Source of the DNA: Suillus spraguei
Taxonomy: Eukaryota > Basidiomycota > Agaricomycetes > Boletales > Suillaceae
Assembly: GCA_016800925.1 (NCBI GenBank)
Contig: JABCPU010000132.1
Location: 101,884-165,883, forward strand
Direction: 5' to 3'
Length of the DNA: 64,000 bases
Position 1 is the first letter of the stretch. Every line of letters begins with the position of its first letter. A model generated the notes under the pieces. That model saw nothing but the letters and a program-made list of their open reading frames with translations. It was not told the origin of the DNA and made no database searches. Made by a program: the position numbers and the translations under genes. Below, piece after piece: positions 56,181-64,000 of the stretch.

Positions 56181-57024
56181 AATAATGATTCCCTCTAGTT
56201 AGACTGACCGTCGAGGGAAGACCATGAGCAATGAATCGGATATAGCGAGAACTTGGGCGTGGTTTGCACTGAAACTGAAAATAGATCGCAGGTTTCAGAA
56301 GTCGCTACGGCGCTACCCCCGTTGCGCGGCAGTAGCTTAAACATAGCCACGGTTATTTACAGCAACCGCCCGGCATGACGCGTCGATGCTTTTGCAGAAT
56401 GATTCGTTGAACTTGCCGTCTTCCTCTACGAATCCTAGTTCATGTTTTAGTATGCCGCTTCGTCAGCTCACGATGCATAAAATCAAGACGGTATGACGTC
56501 CATAACACCTTCCGGCTCAGCATTCAATACTGCAGCATCCTCTGTCTCTTCGTAAGCTCCTTCATGGTACTGCTTCAAACCTCAAGGCTCATCTCTGCCG
56601 CGTCTGTCACGTTGAGCAAATACTTTAGACTCTTAAGAACGTACCGTAATAAGCTCCGAGTGAAGTTGGAGAGTGCTATCTGTTGTTGGTCGCATTTCGT
56701 GGTGCCGTTCGGCTCGCTCATGTTGGGCCGGACGTCCTTGGAGGTCCGTAGCAGAGATCTGAAGGTTGTCGCATGGGTCATGGTCGTTATAACAAGCCGC
56801 AGCCTTAGTGTGCTAATTAGTGTTGATGGGCTGTGTCCGCTATCGCCGGCGTCACTGCCTAGGCTCACCACTAACCTTTCTAGAGAGACCATCGAGTCGT
56901 TATCGCTCCAGAGTTTGATCGTGTCATCGCGGAGTCTCTGATTGGCCGTGATTGCGGTCTCATATAAATACCAGCAGGCCAGAGTCTTTGTCGTTCAGCA
57001 TTCATTCAATATTTACTTTTCATC
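56181..57024. other. Intergenic region with an unassigned minus-strand frame
   Basis: A frame of about 120 codons at 56575-56940 (minus) reads LRDDTIKLWSDNDSMVSLER and onward. It might be a small gene or a remnant, but nothing supports a call. A TATAAATA at about 56963 lies roughly 60 bp upstream of the questin-oxidase-like ATG and is a reasonable promoter element. Confidence 0.35.
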
Positions 57025-58782
57025 ATGGTCAACACAATTCCTCCCGCCAATCCAATCCTGTTGCACCATCCCCTGCCGAGGTTCTCGCACGCCTCTTTCC
57101 TACTCCATCATTTCCTCCATCGGTCCTTGCACCAGCCCGTCTACCAAATGCTGGTCCAGGACCAACTGCTGCACTGCTCAAGACACTCAAAGATAACCAC
57201 GAGCGGAGCCATGTCTTCTTCAATTACTACAGTTTCCACAAGTATGTGCTTACAAAATAACAACGCTGAACTGCCTTAACGCTCCATTCAGCCATGCAGC
57301 CCACCACTTGTTAGCCATTTGGGCCCTTGGCGCATCTGGCCCTTTGATCACAGCTGCATATGAGGACACTCACCTCGACCATATGCGCGATGCTTTCCAG
57401 GCACCTGACCATGTAGTAATCTCAGATGACAACTTTCATGACTACCTTGGGGATGAAAAGTAAGCATGAACACCTCCTACATCCCAGTCGAAATAACTTA
57501 TAAATGCGATGCAGTTATTATAATGCATACCTGGACTATTTCCACAAAGTAGTTCTCGCCCCGGGCGCCACCACCTCAGACATTCTTGAAAAGTACATTT
57601 TCTCTTCAGAGTACAACATCAACGATTCTCTCGCATCGGGAAAGCAGCAACCTGAAATGCTCAACCGCTTCGTGGAAATTCTCATCCACCCGCTTATTCA
57701 CGCTGGCTATGGTGCAGAATTCGGACTTCCTGGCATGCTGGCTGAGGGTCTCGCCCAGGCGAGCGTTCATCCTGCACGGGCAACTGTCTTCGTCTCTCGT
57801 TTGCTTTTCTCCGGGTACCCGGACTCTCAGTACAGGCCCAAATCGCACGTGCACGCGCTCGCGATCCTCTCGCAGATGCTCGTCGACAGCCGGTTCTGGA
57901 CGCGTAGCCTCGAAAAGCATGAATTCGAGGCCATGCTCGTGTCGCACGGCGAACTCATCAACTCTTACGGAGAGATGTGGACATGCGAGATCAACAGCCA
58001 GGAAGACTTCAATCGCCACTTCGAGGAGCTTGTATGGGCAAGTACTTTGATGTACGGCGTCGGTAGCTGGGACGGCGAGAGCGAGGAATATCGTGCAGAT
58101 TTCTTCACCATGCACATCGTCACTTCATGCCTCTTCCTCCCGTCTCTTTGTGCTCATCTTTCATACCGAAGCCAGTCTCTCCTCTTACGTGCACACTTCC
58201 TCGTGAGCATCACCTGGTGGCTTGTACGTGGACGCCCTGCTCTCCCACTGCGCAAGTTTTTCGCTGCACCACTTGCGCCCCTCCCTTCCCCAGCGCACTT
58301 CAAGTACGCAACGACGCTCCCTGGCGTTCTACCCCAGCCAGCAGCGTCTGCACTACTCGGCGGGGACAGTCCGCACGCAGTAGCGCCCAACGTATGGTAC
58401 CCCCTTCTACAGAACACAATCGTACACCCGAATGAGCATCTCTGCAAGTGTCAGCGTGCGCTTGCGCATTTTGCCGTATTGTACGGACACCGTGAGGCCG
58501 GATTCATGTCGGAGGCACTATCCACAAGTCCGGCAATCAGTTGTCCTGACACACTATTACTGCCTGGTGGACTTGAACTCGCAAAAGGACGAGTGCAAAG
58601 CACTCGAGGTGCCGGAGTGGGAATTCCTTGACGGGAGCGTGTTCTTGCGCGTAGCTTGGTTGACGGGTGCTGCTCTCGGATGGGTTAGGGATGGCGAACC
58701 GAACACGGGTGCTTGGGATTATCAAGAGTTTGAGAGGGTAGCTTTGGAGAGAGATGCGCTTGAAGCCAAGATGAATGCATAG
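57025..58782 (+). CDS. Questin oxidase-like protein (DUF4243 / AflY family), copy 1
   Basis: Relatives of this family carry out Baeyer-Villiger-type cleavage in fungal polyketide pathways; the substrate here is unknown. Exons are 57025-57241, 57292-57459 and 57515-58782. Family landmarks are LKDNHERSHVFFNYYSFHNH then AAHHLLAIWALGASGPLITA, YEDTHLDHMRDAFQAPDHVV, HPLIHAGYGAEFGLPGMLAE, SHGELINSYGEMW, ADFFTMHIVTSCLFLPSL, QRALAHFAVLYGHREAGF and the end WLTGAALGWVRDGEPNTGAW. Two frame changes are needed: just after the ATG (57025-57070) and near 58500-58535. Each is compatible with a single-base indel, so the gene may be intact with assembly errors or recently damaged. A second, truncated copy follows at 59035. 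Confidence 0.75.
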
Positions 58783-59034
58783 GCAATGGGGGGCATGTGT
58801 CCAAAAACCGTGAAGTAACCAGTTCTTTTGTTTAACTTCCCATCTCAGCTGATAATATACTCGTACAATTATCCCTTGTATAACATACAGAATCCCTGAT
58901 ATCTTTATTGAAGTGTCATGCCAATTTAGGCATCCAGATGGTTCCTCGGCGGTCTTCTAGGGGGTCACCGGTCATGTGAGTCAAAAACAAGACCTCAACT
59001 AGAGCCCCTATTTCCCTCCCCGGCATTAACTACG

Positions 59035-60120
59035 ATGTCCTCTGAACTCGACACTACCGCTCACAGGCCATTCAATCGACCTGGTGATGAACCTTTTCAG
59101 CACCCAGTTGGACATATGCATGCGCACGGCCTAGCGCAATACTCCCCTGAAGCAGCAGAAGCGTTTTCGTTCCCTTCCAAGCTTGAGTCAAAACATAATG
59201 CGTTGCCTCCCTTGTTCCAAACCCCACAACCACTTTTAGATCCCATATGCCCCCAGCGCTGGCCAGGCATCGACCCAGAAAGCACCAAGATGCTTTTGAA
59301 AGTCTTAAAGGACAATCACTCGAGGTGGCATATATTCTTCAATTACAAGGGATTCCATAAGTGCGCTCCGTTACAAGCGTATATGTGTCGATCATAACTT
59401 TGTTTTGAAGCCATGCGGCTCATCATCTTCTCGCAATCTGGGCGATGGGCGCAAAGCGCCAAAATCATCTTTTCTGCTTATGAAACTCATTGTGTGTATC
59501 AGCGGCCTGCGTTTGACTCACCAAGCCGTATCACACGCCATAACTTTAATGAGCACCTTGGCGATGAACGGTGGGTGATATTCAACAGCAATGTTTGTTA
59601 TTACTGGACTTTTCCAAGCTTTTATTCAGCCTACTCGGATTTTTTTTGCCCTTGAACTCGGAAAGAAAGGGTTTGCTCGTACCTTTGGGGGAATATATAT
59701 TTGCTCTTTCTGCAAATTACCTAGCAGAACCACCTCCAGAGGGTTATGGTCATCCGGAGATGCTGGCTCGCTTCATCGGTGGAATACTCCACCCCCTGAT
59801 CCACACCGGCTATGGCGCAGAATTTGGATTACTAGGCATGTCAGCAGAAGGTAAAGTTACCTTTATGCCATGAATTATGTTGTCTTACCTCTAGAAAGGT
59901 CTGGCTATGACTGCTATACACCCTGCGAACGTTCGTGCACTTCTTCCACCTTCTTCCTGGAATTCCCCTATGAAACCTGGAACTATGCATGCCCTCTCAA
60001 TTCTCGCACTCGTCACTAACGATGAACGATTTGAGCACATCAAAATGACGGACGAGTTGGATATGATTGCCCACCCTCAGGCAACACTTTTCGGTGCCTA
60101 TAAAGGGTCTTTGAGACCCG
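59035..60120 (+). pseudogene. Questin oxidase-like protein, copy 2 (truncated and frameshifted)
   Basis: It starts MSSELDTTAHRPFNRPGDEP and shows LKDNHSRWHIFFNYKGFHNH then AAHHLLAIWAMGA, followed by a frame change. Later come NFNEHLGDER, YIFALSANYLAEPPPEGYGH, LHPLIHTGYGAEFGLLGMSA, and after an intron HPANVRALLPPSSWNSPMKP and HPQATLFGAYK. The exon following LGDE is degraded, with a frame change near 59640. Everything downstream of GAYK, roughly the C-terminal 40 percent, is absent. The truncation point near 60115 is followed by the leader of the KDZ transposase gene, suggesting that insertion of that element removed the 3' half. Confidence 0.75.
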
Positions 60121-60416
60121 GTTATTATGTTGTGGGAAACCTATCTGCGAGACCCACCTACCCTCCGATCTAAAAATAGCTTACATGTAATTTTGCCTCC
60201 TGCCCTTCCTGCGTACCTACGGCGCCTCCCGCACTTTGTTTTGTAGGCTCTGGCAGTTCATTTGTAGGCTCGCGTGGTATGGATAATAGTCTGGTAGGAT
60301 CGTCTAGTAGGCTCTGGAGGTATCCTTGGTATGTGTCCATTTATGTATCGCATACAAATTAATGTACTCAGTACAAGTTTTTCTGTAGGCATCGTACGCA
60401 TGCAGATCTTCTCTCC
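60121..60416. other. Junction between truncated questin oxidase copy and KDZ transposase gene
   Basis: A small palindrome, gggtctttgagaccc, lies at about 60106-60120, and gtaggctc-type words recur several times to about 60320. Either could belong to the terminus of the KDZ element, but no matching right end is inside the window. Confidence 0.3.
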
Positions 60417-63400
60417 ATGACTCTAACTAACTCCCGGAACACTCGTAAAGCTCAACTCGTATGCTCTGGCCTCGGGCAACACTTTGTAAGTCCGAGGAAA
60501 GCCAGAGACAAGAGGAAAACGCAAACACTCGTGGCATTGCCTGGCGCGGAACTCAAGCGTCGTCATCTACTTGCTCAAATGCAACGCCTCATGGATCCTA
60601 CATCATCCCAAACATTGTGTTCTCCTCGTACCACACTGGGTGGTCCCTCTGGTGAAGCAGACAACATGAACACGCACAATTTTGATTTCACAGGCGCTGA
60701 AGACCAAATGTCGGAGGAAGTCTCTTCTGATAGGCTCACAGACATAGAGACAAGTCCACGCAAGCGGCGCATTCTCCCCGATAAATCGACAGATACATTA
60801 TACGCCAACTGGCAGAAGCTTATACCCACCCTCGTTGACCCGCAATTGAGTTATTATGCTCGAACTCTTGGGCAAGCCTTGGAGAAAACTCACGATGTGA
60901 TCTCAGCATGCGGGACTCACACATGCGCTCATAAAAGGACGAATATGTTGTGTTTATTCTTCGATAGCAAGTACTTACATTTTTTCCTATTGCCTAATCT
61001 AACGAGTGCAATGTCAACAGGATTTGTATCAATCGACGTACTGAGCTGCGAATGCTCCAGCCTTGCGCAGGTCCTCCTTCATCATGGGTTATTCCCTACT
61101 TCACCTTCACAACCTCGTATGGCAGTCTCAGTGGATCTACTGTCGTTTTATCGAGCACTCTTTGAGCGTTCTTGTGATGCAATCAACGCTCTGGCATCCG
61201 CGCTCAAAACCCACTATTCACGCCGAGGGTTTCAAGTCACTGACGCACGGGTAAGATCTATTTGTCTTGTATTAATGTTACTAAACTATTTCAGGGTGAA
61301 CTTGTGCAGGAACCCTTTCGTCGCGGTCTGGGCCATGCCGTACAGTGGTACGATGTCCTACAGGTCGAAATCGAACGCCAAGTCGACACAGTTCTCCAAC
61401 AAAGTCGAGACCGTGTGGCCAACCTCCAACCACCCCAACCACCACCACCTCAAAGTTCAGATTCAATTGTCTTACACCGTGGGCGATGTGCACCACTCCT
61501 TGCACAGCGCTGTCCGGCATGTTTTGGCGGCACACTATTCGGCCGACCCATTGAACAAGGTGGAGACATACATGTCGCTACGGATGGTAATTTCCATCAT
61601 CGTCACCGGCGTTCTGCGGGTGACTGTCCTCGTTTCTATGAGCCAACTTACTTCCTTTCCAAGCAATTTGTTGATGCAGTCGGGCGCCGAATCAATGCAC
61701 AACGTAAGCGACCAGCAAAGGCACACGCGCCCCTTGTCCCTGATGAAGCTATCGACCTATGTGAGAATGCATACGAAGCTGCCGACGGGAAGAAACAAAA
61801 GGCCGCTATGGACAGCTTTGACGACACAGGCATAATGGCGCTTATTTGCCGTCATGATATTCCTCTTTTTTTTGCTAACATCGATACCCCTGGCGAGCAA
61901 CAGAAGTACTCTGTTGCGCTGATTGAACACTTGTTCACATTGCTCCCTCCTCAAGCCACGGTCGTGACTCTCTACGACGTCGGCTGTGTTCTTGCACGGT
62001 CCCTTTCAAAGGTACGTACATGATCTTAATTACATTCACTTGCTGATTATACCCAGTTCGAGATTCTCCCTCAGGATGTGTTATTGCGCCTGCGCTTCGC
62101 AACTACAGCCATGCACGCGTATGGCCATGAATGGGCCTGTCAACTGGTGCACAATCCACGGATGTGCATTGGCATGGGGTTATCTGACGGCGAGGGGACT
62201 GAGCGGTTGTGGTCGCGATTCATTCGCCTGATAGGTGTCGAAAGATCATCATCGGTACGTTACATGATATTGTACGCTAACATATATGTACTAATACTTT
62301 AATTCACTTAGCGTCAGCGCCGTATTTGGTTAATTGACCGCCAAGCGACTGCGATAGGATCTGAGATGAAAGATGACCTCGGTGACTGGATTAAACGCCG
62401 TTTGAAACGGGGCATCAAGGACCAGGGTTCTGTGGCACTCGATGCTATCAACCGTTGTGAAACATCTGTGGAGGACCTACAGGCTCAGTGGGCTGACCAA
62501 CGACAATCACAACTCTCAATTCGCGCTCGTGAGTAACCATACAATGTGCGCACAACGAGTAGTTCTGCTAAAGATGTCTTCAGATGCTCCTGCTCGCCTC
62601 CGAAAAGAACTTGACACTGTTCTGGCTCTACAATCCGATTTGGATGCCTCTGATCGAGCCTTGCAGGCTACAAGGACTACGCTAGAGAAGGACGCAGCAT
62701 CCGGTGATACCCTCGATGTCCTCGAGAGCCTACAGAGGGGCCATGATCGTCTCATGGCCAAAGTCGAAGCACTGTATTCTTCTCTAAATGTACACGACAG
62801 ATTTCCCGAGCTCGATGGAGTCAATCTGGACTTCGTCCGTGTACTTCTTATCGCACGCGATCTTAAGATGAATATTCGGAAGCGCGCTATCGCCAGTTTT
62901 TTTGAATGGGATAAGCTCGATCGCGCTGTAGGTGGATCCCAACAAACATTAGGTAAGTCTTCATGTCCGACTACTCATCCATTCTAACCTTATTTTTCAG
63001 GGACAAAACTTCATCAACACACTCGGAAAGCCATTGCAAAACGGCAACCTGCTCTGATGACGGCCATCAGAAAATTTAATTCATATTGTGAGCGCCTAGA
63101 GTTACTCTACGATCCTGCTTGGAACATCCCGCTTCCCACCGCCCTCCCCACAAAATTAGCTGAGTTACGTGGTGACCAGACATTAATGCAGGATGTCTGG
63201 GTCACACCCTCAATGGGAGAGGTGCCTCGATGGCTGGCAGACTCAGATGTCAGGGATGGAATCCGCGCCCTTCTCAAACGTGACCGGTGTCGGGAGGAGC
63301 AACAACGCTTAGGTATGGAGGCGGACAATTTGTGCCGCTTCTTTGGAGAGGAGCTGACGGCACTGGAGCTTTCACTCCGTTTGCCTGAAAGTAAGTTTGC

Positions 63401-64000
63401 TTCTCAATATTCAATCAATGTTTAAATGTTGAACTTGCTCATTTATAGACAAGCGCTTTGTTGTTCCATTGCAACAGAAGCGCTCTCATTTCCTCCGCCT
63501 TCAGACGCGATGGGCAAATTCGCTAGCATCTTCGGTTCGGTTTACGAGCCGTGCAAAGGAGGCGCTAGATTGCGCTATAGCCTACTCTGGAGGTCCTCAA
63601 AGTACCACTCTTCACTTGGCGAGTGTGACAGTGCAAGACCCTTTCCAGAGGATGAAGCAGTGTTGCCTGAGGTAGACGACTTGGCAGAGGTTGAGCCCGA
63701 GCAAGCTGCGCTCGCAGACATCCTGGAGGGTGATATTGCTGGAGCAGAGTTCGTTGAGGACGAAGATATCGTGCATGATATTTGTGCCAACATAGTGTGG
63801 GATCCGCCCAAGGTACGTCAATATTGTTGACGCCAACTCTCACTAACATATATGTAGGGTCTCCTGATTGATGACTTCCGTGCACCATCTCAAGACTCGC
63901 ATACGATCGTGCCTGGACGTGTAGCCACAAGAACAACGTCATCGACTGGACGCTTCCCCAGCAAGTGTTTGAGCCGAGGGATATATCTTTTCTCGCTCGT
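60417..64000 (+). CDS. KDZ-superfamily transposase (runs off the right edge)
   Basis: Exons: 60417-60966, 61021-61250, 61295-62011, 62057-62254, 62312-62528, 62584-62952, 63001-63390, 63449-63812 and 63858 onward. The N-terminal part has a Cys/His cluster (CGTHTCAHKRTNMLC, then CECSSLAQVLLHHGLFPTSP and RRGLGHAVQWYDVL) like the CxC modules of KDZ proteins. The core shows CPACFG, DIHVATDGNFHHRHR, CRHDIPLFFANIDTPGEQQK, TLYDVGCVLARSLSKF and HAYGHEWACQLVHNPRMCIG then MGLSDGEGTERLWSRF. The acidic residues in DGN, YDVGC and GEGTE are the likely catalytic triad. A long helical region follows (LDTVLALQSDLDASDRALQA). Intron 1 needs a GC donor (A|GCAAGT) to keep the frame. Exon 8 changes frame by one base between about 63540 and 63600, and exon 9 reads sensibly only in another frame (QQVFEPRDISFL), so the 3' part is either mis-sequenced or decaying. 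Confidence 0.88.

Noticed and set aside
56575..56940. Minus-strand frame of about 120 codons upstream of the questin-oxidase gene.
   Set aside because: No domain, no clear start, and it overlaps an equally long plus-strand frame, as expected for chance openness.

Overview
This 64 kb window is nuclear DNA of a filamentous fungus, most likely an agaricomycete (mushroom-forming basidiomycete). The evidence is the many 45-60 bp GT-AG introns, a DUF6533 membrane-protein family, a ZIP transporter with a histidine-rich loop, questin-oxidase-like genes, and a KDZ-type transposase of the kind expanded in mushroom genomes. No bacterial, viral or organellar signature was seen. Protein names come from recognising motifs by eye; no database search was possible.

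Layout. 0-8.2 kb holds conserved genes: a septin (minus, cut by the left edge), a lineage-specific acidic protein, the C4-methylsterol oxidase ERG25, and an F-box-like protein. 8.7-18.4 kb is a tandemly duplicated block: an acidic gene (minus), two intact 14-exon DUF6533 membrane-protein genes (plus), and two decayed cysteine-rich genes (minus). 18.8-20.6 kb is a complete ZIP metal transporter.

21-55 kb is dominated by segmental duplication of a unit made of an aspartic protease, an O-acetylhomoserine sulfhydrylase (OAHS) and a small secreted cysteine-rich protein, all on the minus strand. There are three OAHS copies (A frameshifted, B and C apparently open), two protease copies (one open but lacking its first catalytic motif, one broken) and two secreted-peptide copies (one intact, one killed by a 41 bp deletion). 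A decayed FAD monooxygenase lies between OAHS A and B. At 36-47.5 kb the array is split by a transposon island: two inverted solo LTRs, several copies of an ACCGCT-rich LTR-like repeat, a nearly empty LTR element, a Tc1 element with a deleted transposase, and a SANT-like fragment.

55-64 kb holds an unidentified possible membrane protein, two questin-oxidase-like genes (the second truncated), and a multi-exon KDZ transposase running off the right edge.

The most informative features are natural before/after comparisons. The duplicated blocks show empty and filled sites for a LINE and for a small MITE-like insert, and they show which paralogue died and how. Single-base frameshifts recur, including in the septin, so some apparent pseudogenes may be assembly indels.
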